Source: Paramoeba atlantica (Eukaryota; Discosea). Taken from it: 64,000 nucleotides of DNA. Shown piece by piece: positions 12,954-22,914 of the stretch. Position 1 is the stretch's first letter. Each line of letters opens with the position of its first letter. The stretch lies in NCBI GenBank assembly GCA_977017575.1, contig CDRNVI010000144.1, positions 186,001 through 250,000 of the forward strand. Direction: 5' to 3'. Below the pieces are notes generated by a model. It was not told the origin of the DNA. It was given only the letters and a program-made list of their open reading frames with translations, and ran no database searches. The position numbers were made by a program, and so were the translations under genes.

Positions 12954-13393
12954 AAAAAGCTTGTATCAAAAAATATAAATTGAAACTTTAACAAAAATCT
13001 TCTTTCTTTTTGAGACACACAACACACTACTTTTCTTTACCTCAGTGTGTGGTTGGGGGGGGGTGAAAGATACTTTTTTTTTCTTCTTCCCAACACAATC
13101 AGAGTGTATGTGTTGAAGAAGGACCCACACACATAATAAGAAAAAGATATTGGGAGGGAGGTGGTGTTTTATTGAGACGACAATATTAATATAAAACCAC
13201 AGACCAATATGTTGGACCCAAAAAACCTGAAAAACAGTGCCAGAAAAAAGAAGAACAACAAGAAAGAAAAAAAGAAAGAAAAAAAGAAAAAAAAAACCAA
13301 TGATGAACAATTTTTTTAGAATCCAAGAAAAGACACACCACCAAAGATATTTTGCTTCAAAAAAAAAACGTGGATATTTCTTTTAACACCAAA

Positions 13394-13463
13394 ACAACAC
13401 ACACACAACACACACAACACACACAACACACACAACACACACAACACACACAACACACAACAC
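13394..13463. repeat. CA-type microsatellite, 9-bp unit AACACACAC
   Basis: About seven units of AACACACAC in tandem, downstream of the ubiquitin gene. Confidence 0.85.
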
Positions 13464-13516
13464 CCCTATCCCCCCGACTGACTGGTGGATCTTCTTTTTT
13501 TTTTTTGTGGATTCTT

Positions 13517-13563
13517 CATTCTCTCTGGGGTACTAATTCGAAAAATCAGACCCAGAGAGTATG
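13517..13563. repeat. Dispersed approx. 45-bp stem-loop, copy 1
   Basis: The arms CATTCTCTCTGGGG and ACCCAGAGAGTATG flank a TAATTCGAAAAAT centre. Related copies are at 17041-17084, 38967-39012 and 42363-42408. This copy lies about 560 bases after the ubiquitin stop codon and is the least perfect of the four. Confidence 0.7.
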
Positions 13564-13943
13564 AAAATTATCACGAAATAATCCTCTTTTGTGTTGTTTG
13601 GTCTCTCTTCTCTTTGCCCTCCTTATCCAACTTTGATTGTGTGGCAACTTCTCTCTTTTTCGTTTGCGATTTTTCCAAAAAAAAAACCAAAAAAATTAAC
13701 CTTGATACAAAGATACATCTTTTTTTTTGTTTTTTTTTGGGGGTGGGGGGTGGGGGTGAAGATCAAACATGCCACACACACACCACACAATTTTCTCTCT
13801 CTCTCTCCTCCTCTTCTCTTGTGGACGGACAGCGAGTGGTCAAGGTTTTCGAACTTTTTTCCCTTCCTCCTCTTCTCTTCAAGTCCAGTCCTTTGAGAGA
13901 AGAACAATTCCTTTGCGCTCTGAAAAGTAAAAATAAGAATGGG

Positions 13944-14811
13944 TGATGAAAGGAAAAAGAGAAAAAAGAAGAGGAAAAAGAGAGAAAGAGAATAGAACCT
14001 ACAGGATCAGAGTGTGTGATAATAATAACAAAAAAAACATGATGTTCCCTTGGGGTTCAAAAGGGGGGGGGAGACAAACAAAGAGAAGAGAGGAGGGGAG
14101 AGGAAAGGAGAGAAGAGAAGAGAGAAGAAAGAGAGAGAAAAAAGAAGAGAGAACGGGAGAGAAGAAAAGATAAAAGAAACAAAGAGAAGAAAAAGAAAAA
14201 AAGAAAGAAAAAAGAAAAAGAAAAAAGGAAAAGGAAAAAAAAGGAAAGGAAGAGGGAAAAGAGAAAGAGAAAAAAGAGAAAACCAACAATTTTCTTTTTC
14301 TTTTCGCTTTGTCAAGAAAAGAAAGGAGAAAGAGGAGGAAAAGGAAAAAAAACAAAAAAAAAAAACAAAAAAAAAACAAAAAAAAACAAAAAAAAACAAA
14401 AAAAAACAAAAAAAAACAAAAAAAAAACAAAAAAAAACAAAAAAAAAAACAAAAAACAAAAAAAAGAAAAGAAAACAAGGGAAAAAAATAAAATAAAAAA
14501 ACAAACAAAAAAAAAAAAGAAAAGAAAAGAAAAGAACAATAAACAAAAACAAACAAAAACAAAAAAAAACAAAAAAAACAAAAAAAAACAAAAAAAAGGA
14601 AAAAAAGGAAAAGGAAAAAAGAAAGAAAAAAGAAAGAAAAGAAAAAAAGAAAAACAAAGACAGAAAAAAAAGGAAAAAAAAAGAAAAAAAAAGAAAAAAA
14701 AGGAAAAGGAAAAAGAAAAAAAAAAAGAAAGAAAAGAAAAAAAGAAAAACAAAGACAGAAAAGAAAGAAAAAAGAGAAAAAAAAGAAAAAAAAAAGAAAA
14801 AAAAAAGAAAG

Positions 14812-14842
<31 letters not shown>

Positions 14843-15628
14843 AAAAAAAAAGAAAAAAAGAAAAAAAAGACAGAAAAGACAAAGAAAAAGAAAAAAGAAA
14901 AGAAAAAAACTGTGAAAAAGGATTTTTTTTGATATGTGATTTCACTCTTTTCTAATTCAACGACTTCACTGTTTTAAAAGAAAAGAAAGAGAAGGAAAGA
15001 AAAGAAAAGAGAAGGAGAAAGAGGGGAAAAGAGGAGAAAAGAGAAGAGGGGGGGGAGAAAGATTAAAAAGAGGAAAGATAAAAGATAAAGAAGACAAAAA
15101 ACAAAAGATAAAAGAAAAGAAAAAAAAAGAAAAAAAAGAAAAACACACAAAAAAGAAAAAACAAAAGAAAAAAAAACAAAGAAAAAAAGAAAAAAAACCA
15201 ATGAAGAAAAAAGGACCATTTTTTAAAACGTGAATTACACTCTCTTCAATTAAACAACTTTCCTGTGTTAAGGAGAAAAGAAAGAGAAAAGAAAGAGAAA
15301 AGAAAGAGAAAAGAAAGAGAAAAGAAAAAGAAAAGAAAGAGAAAAGAAAGAGAGAAGGAAAAAGGGAGAAAAAGAGAAGAGAGGGGAAAAGATTAAAAAG
15401 AGAGGAAAGATAAAGAGGAAAAGATAAAGAAGAAAAAACAAAAGAAAAATAGGAAAAAAAACAAAAAAAAAAACAAAAAAAAAAACAAAAAAAAACAAAA
15501 AAAAACAAAAAAAAAACAAAAAACAAAACAAAAACAAAAAGAAAAAAGAAAAGAAAAGAAAAGAAAAGAAAAGAAAAGAAAAAAAAAAGAGAAAGAAAAA
15601 AGAATAAACCTCAAGAAAAAAAGAGAGC
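13944..15628. repeat. 1.7-kb purine tract (A/G on + strand)
   Basis: Nearly all bases are A or G on the plus strand, with GAAAA, GAGAGAAA and AAAAAC units. Two short non-purine islands break it at about 14908-14980 and 15215-15272; both contain a TTTCACTCTTTTCT or TACACTCTCTTCAA core and resemble each other. The apparent Lys- or Phe-rich open frames on either strand come from composition alone. Confidence 0.85.
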
Positions 15629-15639
15629 ATGATTTCACT

Positions 15640-16030
15640 TCACCCACCCACCTCTACCCAACCTTCTCAACCTTCCCCAACCTTCCCCAACCTTCCCAAC
15701 CTTCCCAACCTTCCCTCCTTCCCTCTACCTACCCTTCCCAACCTTCCCTACCTTCCCTCTACCCAACCTTCCCAACCTTCCCAACCTTCCCTACCTTCCC
15801 CTCCTTCCCCAACCTTTCCTACCCTTTCCTACCTCTCCCCTCCTTCCCCAACCTTCCCTACCTTCCCTCTTCCCTACCTTCCCTCTACCCAACCTTCCCA
15901 ACCTTCCCAACCTTCCCAACCTTCCCTACTTTCCCTCCTTCCTCTTCCCAACCTTTCCTACCTTTCCTACCTCTCCCCTCCTTCCCCAACCTTCCCTACC
16001 TTTCCTACCTCTCCCCTCCCCCAACCTTCC
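15640..16030. repeat. C-rich minisatellite of CCTTCCCAA type
   Basis: Imperfect tandem CCTTCCCAA, CCTTCCCTA and CCTTCCCTCT units occupy about 390 bases. The minus strand is correspondingly rich in GGG runs (TTGGGAAGG) and could form G-quadruplexes. It begins exactly where the purine tract ends. Confidence 0.9.
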
Positions 16031-16955
16031 CTCTTCCCTCTTCTTTCTTCTTCCCCTCCTTCTTCCCTCCTTCTTCCTCTTTCCCTTTTTTTTAGTTCTT
16101 TTTTTTTTTTAGTTCTTTTTTTTTTTTAATTTAATTCTTTTTTTTTCTTTTCTTTTTTCTCTTTCCTCTTCTTCTCTCCTTTCGCTCTTTCCTCTCTCTC
16201 ACCGGGTTGCCAAGGGAAAGGAACGCAATTGCAAAGGTTTTTCAGGGCATTGAAAAAAAAATTCTCATCAAAATTTCCTTGTAAAATATTTTTTCAACAC
16301 TCAGAAAAACAATTGAATTGTGCTGGTTTATTTTAGCACTCAAAAAAAAAAGATTTTAGAGCTCATAATTTTTCTGGCCTTGTTGGTTTTGTTTTGCCTT
16401 TTCTCTTTCTCTCCTTTTTTTCTCTCTTTCTTTTTCTCTCTTCTCTTTTCTCTCTCTTTTTCTTTTCTCTCTCTTTTTTTCTTTTCCTTCTTTTTTTCTT
16501 TCTCTTTCTCGAACTTTTTTGCCCTTTGTGAATGGGACCGGATGGGGTTCTCTCTTTATTTCTTTTTATTTCTTTTTATTTCTGTTTTTTTCTTCTCTTT
16601 TTTACTTTTATTTCTTTTCTTTTTTTTTTTTTCACTTTTTCACTTTCTCACTTTTTCTCTTTTTTTTGTTCCTCTTTTTCTTGTTCCCCTTTTTCTCGTT
16701 CCCCTTTCTTCCCTTTTTTGATGGGTTCTCTCTTTTCTTTTTTCCCTTTCCCCCCTTTTTTCTTTTTCTCTTCTTTTCTTTTCTTTTTGTTGATTTCTTT
16801 CCTTTTGTTTTCGATTTCTTCTTCGGTTTCTCATTTTTTTCTTTTTTTTTTTTTTTTTCTATTTTCTCTTTCTCTTTCTCTTCTCTCTTCTCTCTTTCTC
16901 TTCTCTCTTCTCTCTCTTTCCCCCCTTTCCCTTTCTTTTCCTTTTTCTTTTTTGA
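16031..16955. other. Pyrimidine tract (C/T on + strand)
   Basis: T and C dominate for about 0.9 kb, mirroring the purine tract at 13944-15628. A short mixed-sequence island at 16196-16400 and another at about 16515-16550 interrupt it. No gene is supported. Confidence 0.75.
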
Positions 16956-17040
16956 AAAAATAAGACAGTCTTACAGATAAGTGAATCTTCAAAAAAAAGA
17001 AGAGACAAAAGAGATGTTTTTTTATTTGGGAAAGATGATG

Positions 17041-17084
17041 TACTCTCTGGGTCCGGATTTTCACAAATTAGCACCCAGAGAGTA
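17041..17084. repeat. Dispersed approx. 45-bp stem-loop, copy 2
   Basis: The arms TACTCTCTGGGT (17041-17052) and ACCCAGAGAGTA (17073-17084) are perfectly complementary around a 20-base loop. Its reverse complement shares TACTCTCTGGGTGCTAATTT with the copy at 38967. It lies about 220 bases past the stop codon of the minus-strand PB1 gene. Confidence 0.85.
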
Positions 17085-17306
17085 TCAAGATCTCTCCCCC
17101 AACCATCTATCTGACACATTCTTTTTGACGAAAAAGAAAGGAGAAAAATTACAATGAAATACCAACAGAGAAAAGAAGAGGAGTGAATAAAGAAAAAAGA
17201 AAGAAGAAAGAAGATAAAAGAAAAAAGAAAAGAAATAAACATTTTTCTTGATAAAAAAAGAGCACAAAAAAAAAGAAGTTTGGTTCCATTGAAGAGATTT
17301 TGTTAT

Positions 17307-18219
17307 TTATTTTCGTCTTCTCTCCTTTGGAGGAGGAGAATTGAAAAACTTCTTTTTCAAACCATGTGGTGGGGAAGAAGAACGTCGAGTTCCTTTTCTC
17401 TTATTTCTAAACATTTTGTCTTTCTCTTCTTCTTCTTCTGGTCTAGTCGCCAACCTCTCTGTGATTTCTTCCAAACATTTCTTGAGAATAATTTCTGTTT
17501 CCATCATCTTTTTTGACTTCTTTTCTTTCGCTTCAAGATTACAAAGTCTTCTTTCGATGTTTCGTTGTTGGTTTTGAAGCTTTCTTGATTGCCCAAATGA
17601 TCTTGGTTTACCACCTCCTCTTCCTCTTGTTTGTTTCCGACAATGTCCTTTTGACTTTTCAAATCAACAAGATTCTCTTGAACTTGGGTTTTGTTTTCAG
17701 TCAACCGTTCCTTTCTTTGTTGGAGAACCACGATCTTTTCTTCAAGAACATCAATCTGATCTGCCAGTTTCTTGTCACGTTTACTGAGGATTTCAATCTC
17801 CTTCTCTCTCTTCTGTTGTTCCTTGAGTCTTTTCTGAGGGTTCTCAGAAACTTTATCCCCCACTTTCTCAACCTTCTTCTCTTCATCATCACCCACTCGA
17901 TTTTCGACCTCTTGGATCTCCTTTTTGGTTTCTTCTTCGACTTGACTCTCCACTGCTTTTGCTGTCTCATTCTTTTTTGGGAGAACAAACAAAGCGTCTT
18001 CCAAGTCTTGGTCATGTTTCACAAAGACGACATCACACTCATCATCAAGATAGAACACTTGAACCGCAGTTGAAGTTCCGTACACATCCGGATCTTCCTT
18101 CGGAGACTTCGAAAGTCTTGAGCTTGAACAGAACACACTCTTCCATTCTCAGTGTTTCGAACTTCCCACCACTCTTCTTCTTCTCTTTCGACAATCGACA
18201 TCAACTGAACTCTCATCAC
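17307..18219 (-). CDS. PB1-domain coiled-coil protein, reading frame broken twice
   Basis: Three consecutive frames on the minus strand form one protein-like series. The first (from ATG at 18219) ends near DFRSLRRKIR, like the first helix of a PB1 domain. The second carries the PB1 acidic motif (YLDDECDVV then HDQDLEDAL) and a long Lys/Glu coiled coil. The third continues a coiled coil (NIERRLCNLEAKEKK, LKKCLEEITERL) and ends in a basic tail at 17307. PB1 domains pair with one another in signalling scaffolds. The breaks lie near 18060-18095 and 17580-17611. One-base indels explain both, and the PB1 spacing favours this for the first. GT...AG stretches of 26 nt (18058-18083) and 32 nt (17580-17611) would also restore the frame. 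It converges on the ubiquitin gene. Ordinary CpG content suggests recent or functional DNA. Confidence 0.55.
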
Positions 18220-18463
18220 TATATTTTGATTGATTGATTGTTGTTTTTCTGTTTCAAGTTATCCAGAAAAAGAAATGTTTTGAATTAAAAACAAAACCTG
18301 AGGGTGTGGTTGATTGTGTTTGTTGTTGTTCACGAGGGAATGAGAGTGGGGGGGTGTGGCGAGAAGGAACACCAATCAAAATTGAACAAAAAAAAACAAA
18401 AAAAATCACTGAAAGAACAACCAAAAACACACAGAAAAAAAAAAAAAAAAAAAAGCGCTGATA
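18220..18463. other. Upstream flank of the PB1 gene
   Basis: A short intergenic stretch, A-rich at 18385-18455. It should hold the promoter of the minus-strand PB1 gene, but no motif is convincing. Confidence 0.3.
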
Positions 18464-18510
18464 GGACCTGAAATAGAGGTCCATCATATTCGGACCCAAA
18501 ATAGAGGTCC
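18464..18510. repeat. Paired GGACC...GGTCC palindromes upstream of 5S copy 1
   Basis: Two 19-base imperfect palindromes, GGACCTGAAATAGAGGTCC (18464-18482) and GGACCCAAAATAGAGGTCC (18492-18510), lie in tandem 330-380 bases before the 5S gene. The second recurs exactly at 41602-41620, before the other 5S gene. Possible 5S regulatory or boundary element; function unknown. Confidence 0.7.
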
Positions 18511-18841
18511 GTTTTTCTTTTTTTGTTTTTGTGTTTTTTTGTTCGTTTGTTTTTTTTTTTGGTTTTCCTCAGTCTTTCTTTTTCCTCTTTCTCTTTTCTT
18601 CTGTCTTTTCTTATCTTTCTTTTTGTAGGTTGTTAATTTTTTTTCCTTCTCTTTCTTTGTTTTTTTTCTTTGTTTTTTTCTTTCTTTTTTTGAAATTCCA
18701 CCACTTTTTCTCTCTTTTCATTGAGGTTTTTTCTCTTTTCTCTTTTCTCTTTTCTCTTTTCTCTCTTCTTTCTTTTCTTTTTCTCTTTTCTTTTTATTAA
18801 TTTGGATTGATATTAAAAGAAGAAAAAAAAGAAGAGAAAGT
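18511..18841. other. T-rich 5' flank of 5S copy 1
   Basis: T/C-rich DNA partly similar to 41621-42105 before the second 5S gene. The last part is shared: a GGATTGATA block and an A/G tract run up to the gene. No open frame is convincing. Confidence 0.5.
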
Positions 18842-18960
18842 GTCTTCGGTCATACCCAGTTGAAAGCACCCGATCCCATCAGAACTCGGAAGTTAAGCAG
18901 CTGTGGGCTCGGTTAGTAGAATGGTGGGTGACCACATTCGAATCCCGAGTGCTGAAGACC
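18842..18960 (+). rRNA. 5S rRNA, copy 1
   Basis: A 119-nt 5S rRNA on the plus strand, opposite to the rRNA units. The ends GTCTTC and GAAGAC form helix I. The internal control region is intact (GATCCCATCAGAACTCGGAA, AGTTAAGCAG, GGGTGACCACAT). It differs from copy 2 by C/T in CGGTCAT and G/A in CCCGAGTG. A long T run follows, which serves as an RNA polymerase III terminator and is also where the retrotransposon tail begins. Confidence 0.96.
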
Positions 18961-18982
18961 TTCTCTTTTTTTTTTTTTTTCT

Positions 18983-19020
<38 letters not shown>

Positions 19021-19025
19021 CTTTT

Positions 19026-20310
19026 TCAATGAAAGAGATTTTTATTCGAAATAGATGGTTGTAAGAGAAGGGAATGGTTGCACATTCGGCAGAATATCTC
19101 ACCCAGTGAGAGGAGGAACTGCAGAAAAAGGGGGTAGTACATGTGGAAAGAAGAGGGGGGAATGGAAATGTCATTTGGATTGAGAGATGATGAGAAGCAC
19201 AGAGAGTGATGGGTCAAAAGGGGGTTGCTGGGTTTTAGATTTTCCTGTATGCTCATCATGTGGTTTGCCATTGCTTTCATTAGTGCAGCTGAAATCTTCT
19301 TCTTTGCTGTTCTTAAGAAGAGGGGGAGGGGGTTGGCATCCAGGACCCGGTCGTTTTGGAGGGCAATTGAGGTGAGGGATCGTAGGAGTGCACTAATGTC
19401 AGGGGATATTCCACCACCTGAGGATGAAGATGCTGGAAGGAAGATGACTTCACCTTGGAGATCGGAAAGAGTTATTTGTTTAAGGGTCCATTTCTCCTCA
19501 GGGGTGTCTCTGCCCCTTCCTGCATTAAAGTCTGTTTCAGTCAGACATCTGTCCACATATTCTCTGTGTTTCATGATCCTGGTATGGTGTGCAGCAGGTG
19601 AGAGGGTGTCGAGTATGGGGGGTCAGAGTGGGTTTTGGTGGGTGTTTGGATCACACAGCAAAAGTGGGGGGTTTTGTGGGTTGACACAACTCGGACATCA
19701 ATACACAGATCCTGGTCGCCTTGCCACTCGCAGATTGTAAGATCAGGTTGCTTGTGTGACTTCCCGATTGGCCGGTAGGCTCCATCTCGGATTGTTGTTT
19801 TTCCTGCCCAGCTGGCAATGTTCTTGAGTTCATCACGGAGAGCATGGTGTCTTCTTGTGTGGTTCCTCTTCCACAACTGGTGCAATCTGAGAGGTGGAGG
19901 GAGGATGGAGCACAGAGTTCTTTTTCACAGAATCCACACTTGACAGTCCCAAGTTCGCAGAGAGCCCCAAGGTGTGGGTCAACTATGTCAAGCCTACATC
20001 GGTAGGCTGAGCGAAAATCTTCAGCATTTAAGGCTCAATATGGCTTTGGCCCAGAGGTGTCCTTGTCTGGGTAGGCTGTCATCCACAAGTGGGTGGTGGG
20101 GCCAACCTCATTCTCATGGATTGCACAGCAGAGGTTTTTGTCTTGTGTTGGGTCCATGATCTTCTTTTTGACATCCTGAAGTTCACAGGAGGTGAACTTC
20201 TTCTGTGGTTTGTAGTTTTCTCCAGTGCCCATTGAGTCAGATGGTGGCTCTGTCAATCGAGTTAGGAGCTCATGGACAGAGGTACCACTTGGCAGTTTCC
20301 ACTCGCTCAA
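19026..20310 (-). pseudogene. 3' part of retrotransposon: linker, CCHC finger and endonuclease domain
   Basis: Three overlapping frames make up the C-terminal third. At 20310-20035 a linker includes GPTTHLWMTAYPDKDTSG, like the W-L-x-A-x-P stretch after the polymerase in R2-like elements. Near 19940-19885 CGFCEKELC, a His and a final Cys form a CCHC-type finger. From about 19885 RRHHALRDEL, then QPDLTICEW and DLCIDVRVVS, match the PD-(D/E)xK-type nuclease. At 19574-19300 the chain continues with HREYVDRCLTE and SLTSIALQ. The nuclease would nick the target site to prime reverse transcription. Frame breaks lie between the segments. Confidence 0.65.
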
Positions 20311-20643
20311 GATGAAGCTTTCAAAATGGTCATATATGCTTGGTGGAGAGCCTGGCGCTGGGGTGAGTCACTCTTCCAGAAGTCTTCAAAGAGGTTGATA
20401 AGTTCAGGTTTGAACTCAGAGCAGGATCAGTAGACTGAGATCCAGGAGCCAAGGAAGGCTGCTTGGTTGGGTGTTCTGAGAGTAGCTCAAGCCACCACCA
20501 CCTTTTGACTTTGGAAGGCCTGCAGCTTCTACTCGAGAGAGATGGAGTTCTTTGTTTGGATGCAGGTGGGGGACTTGGAGGGGGTTGAGGAGGTAATTGA
20601 TGTTTGTTGTAGTGGTTTGCTTGATGAAGTCTTGGAAAGGGGG

Positions 20644-22068
20644 TTAAAGAGAGAGGTGTTGTGCGACAGATGTATATGTTAGTTTGGGTGTGATGGTTTT
20701 AACAAAAAGCTCAAGACTTTCATGGGGGTTGGAGAACATTATTAAACAGTGGTCTTGTGATGCTTGTTGGTATTCTTGAGCAAGGGTGTGAAGCCACTTG
20801 GAAATTTGAGTGTTCAGCCCGATGGGTGACCCTAGAACTGTGATTACTTCCGCCTTCCCAATGCCAAGATTTTTGAGGTCATTGCTCCTGGGCGCTTCGG
20901 GAGAGAAACAGACCATTTTGCCCCTTTCTGTGCCAAGTTTGAGGTTGGCATTTGGGAGGACACTCTGGATCTGAGTGGTGATTTCTGCAATGGCAACCAG
21001 GCTCCCACAAACAAATATATCATCGACAAAGAGGAGAAGAAGAAGTGCATTCGGTGGAGCATCAACCTTCTGAAAGATTGGATTGAGGATTCCATGAAAT
21101 CCCAGACAAAAGAAAATTGTCCCGAGGGGATCTCCTTGCTGGACACCCTCCTCCATGGTGAGGGTGTGGTTCCGGTCATGAGAGAGTGAGGGGTGTTGCC
21201 GAAGAATAGAAGGTGTAGAGGTATGGAAGTAATACAGGGGCCAGCTGGACTGTGCTCTCAAAGATGGTTTTTCTTGAGATGGAATTGAAGGCATTAACAA
21301 TGTCCAGTTTCGCGGCATAATGTTGTGGGTGGAGGTGGAGATAGGCTGTGATATTGCTTTGTGGACCATTTCTGCACCACTTGGCAAGCATACACCATAC
21401 TGATGGGACAATTTCTCAGGAATTCCCTCGTGTTGGACTTCAAGAACAAGTGCAATCGCTGCCCACCTCTTGAGAACTTCAGCAACACCAATTGGACGGA
21501 TCCCTTTGTCCCCTTTTGCCAGAGGAATGAAGAGAGAGGTTGCCATGATGTTGTGTATGGTTTCATTGAGTTTTTGGTTGGTGATTAAGACAGTCAATTC
21601 TTTGAGGGTTGAGTGGAGTTCTTGGTCTGTGCATAGGAGTGTGACAAACTCATAAGACATTCCTGAGAGCCCTGGTGTGCGGCCTTTTGGAAGTCTCCGA
21701 AGGGCCAGATCAAGTGAGTCAAAGGACTGAAACTCATCTTGTTCAAGGATTGCTGGTTTCCAGTCAGGAATTTCGGCTCGATCTGGTGGAGTCCACACCT
21801 GCTCAGATCTTGGGTAGAGGTTCTTCACAGTTTCATGATTTTCTGAGACTGAGAGATCCCTGAATCCACTCTTGGATTGAAGCTTCCTTGCAGCTTTGGA
21901 GAGATGTCCTTTTCTGACCTCTTCAATAATCTGGTCTGCCTTGGTTTTCTTGGTGGACTTCTGCCTCCTCTTTTGCTTGAGTTTGCTGAGCTTGCCCTCA
22001 AGTTTTTTGTGGAGTCTCTTCCACTCAAAATTTCGCACCATGGTGCATCGAGATTTCACTTCTTTCAT
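20644..22068 (-). CDS. Reverse transcriptase domain of the retrotransposon, frame partly broken
   Basis: A 474-residue frame from an ATG at 22068. It contains RT fingers and palm motifs: RPIGVAEVLKRWAA (about 191-204), SHQYGVCLPSGAEMVHKAI (about 221-239), QQGDPLG (310-316) and the catalytic FVDD (347-350). The first catalytic Asp lies in another frame at about 21391-21176 (KLDIVNAFNSISRKTIFE), so this frame leaves and re-enters the true one around 21300-21390 and about 21180. The RPIGV...QQGDPLG signature and the downstream nuclease place it with endonuclease-type non-LTR elements rather than L1-like ones. The frame ends with TAA. Confidence 0.8.
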   Translation of the reverse strand: MKEVKSRCTMVRNFEWKRLHKKLEGKLSKLKQKRRQKSTKKTKADQIIEEVRKGHLSKAARKLQSKSGFRDLSVSENHETVKNLYPRSEQVWTPPDRAEIPDWKPAILEQDEFQSFDSLDLALRRLPKGRTPGLSGMSYEFVTLLCTDQELHSTLKELTVLITNQKLNETIHNIMATSLFIPLAKGDKGIRPIGVAEVLKRWAAIALVLEVQHEGIPEKLSHQYGVCLPSGAEMVHKAISQPISTSTHNIMPRNWTLLMPSIPSQEKPSLRAQSSWPLYYFHTSTPSILRQHPSLSHDRNHTLTMEEGVQQGDPLGTIFFCLGFHGILNPIFQKVDAPPNALLLLLFVDDIFVCGSLVAIAEITTQIQSVLPNANLKLGTERGKMVCFSPEAPRSNDLKNLGIGKAEVITVLGSPIGLNTQISKWLHTLAQEYQQASQDHCLIMFSNPHESLELFVKTITPKLTYTSVAQHLSL

Positions 22069-22118
22069 TCCTCAAGTACCCCTTCTAAGGCAGCCAAAGA
22101 TCCATTTTGGGAGGAGGA

Positions 22119-22620
22119 TCAGGAGTTGGGGTATCTTATGAAAGAGGTGTCATACAGCACAAAAAGTTTTGATGACTGTATCACGAAGGCAGAGTGTGGT
22201 ACTGAGTCCATGTAGCAGAGGGGGATGTGTTTTGAGAAGGAGTCTCCTTCAAGAGAGAGGATGAAGTTCATTGTAGTCTCTTCTTTGCTTCCATGAGGAA
22301 GGGTTGTAGAGCGCCCATGATTGAAGAAGAGTTGTTGGATGTGTTGTGGGTCTGGGTCGAGGATGGGTGTGATTCTCCAGGTGTTGTCAGGGCATCCTCT
22401 GTGTACTGCTAAACTTGTGATCCTGTCTGCCAAAGAGTTGTTCTCGCGGTTTCTCCAGTTAATATGGTTTTCAGGGCTTGGGAGAATGGATGAGAGAGTG
22501 GACAATTTCCTTATTCTCACAAACGACACAGAGTGATGAGCTTCCAACACACCATCCATTTTGGGTTGGTAGCAACAGATCCATCCCCACAGATGAAAAA
22601 GAAGTTGTCTTTGACATTTG
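22119..22620 (-). pseudogene. Retrotransposon segment upstream of the RT, zinc-finger-like
   Basis: Between the RT and the proline-rich region the minus strand has a 146-codon frame (22559-22119) with no clear domain. An overlapping frame reads CVVCENKEIVHSLIHS near 22540-22490, a CxxC...H arrangement like the nucleic-acid-binding fingers in this element class. The frames are broken, so the exact protein cannot be given. Confidence 0.4.
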
Positions 22621-22914
22621 TGAGCGAGATTTCGGGAGGCTGTGGTGCAGGTTTCCAGTGTTGCCAGAACTGGAGGAGAAAGGCTATTCTCCCCGTGCTA
22701 CTTGTGATTTGAGAGAAGGGGGACGATATCTCATCTTGCTTTGTTTGTTGAGCATTTTTGAAATCTGAGGAGAGAATGGGAGTAAGGTCTTAGTTTTTCT
22801 GTTGGCCACCAAAGAAGTGGTTGATTCCAAGTCCAAGGAGGTCACAAGCTCTGCATGTTTGGAGGGAGCTTGTTCTTGCGCGATCCAAGTTTCTGAAGCA
22901 GGGGACAGTTAAGA

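Larger units (their letters stand above)
12954..13943. other. Region 3' of the ubiquitin gene
   Basis: Non-coding DNA with A-rich and CA-rich stretches. It contains a CA-type microsatellite and one copy of the dispersed stem-loop, listed separately. No other gene is supported. Confidence 0.5.

Noticed and set aside
13999..15647. Very long Phe-rich minus-strand and Lys/Glu-rich plus-strand open frames
   Set aside because: They are translations of a purine tract; no domain, no start context and no codon variety beyond composition.
15640..16030. Telomeric repeat
   Set aside because: The CCTTCCCAA units are irregular, internal to the sequence and flanked by genes; no exact short telomere-type unit.
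15629..16129. Pro/Ser-rich plus-strand frame of 166 codons
   Set aside because: It is a direct translation of the CCTTCCCAA minisatellite.
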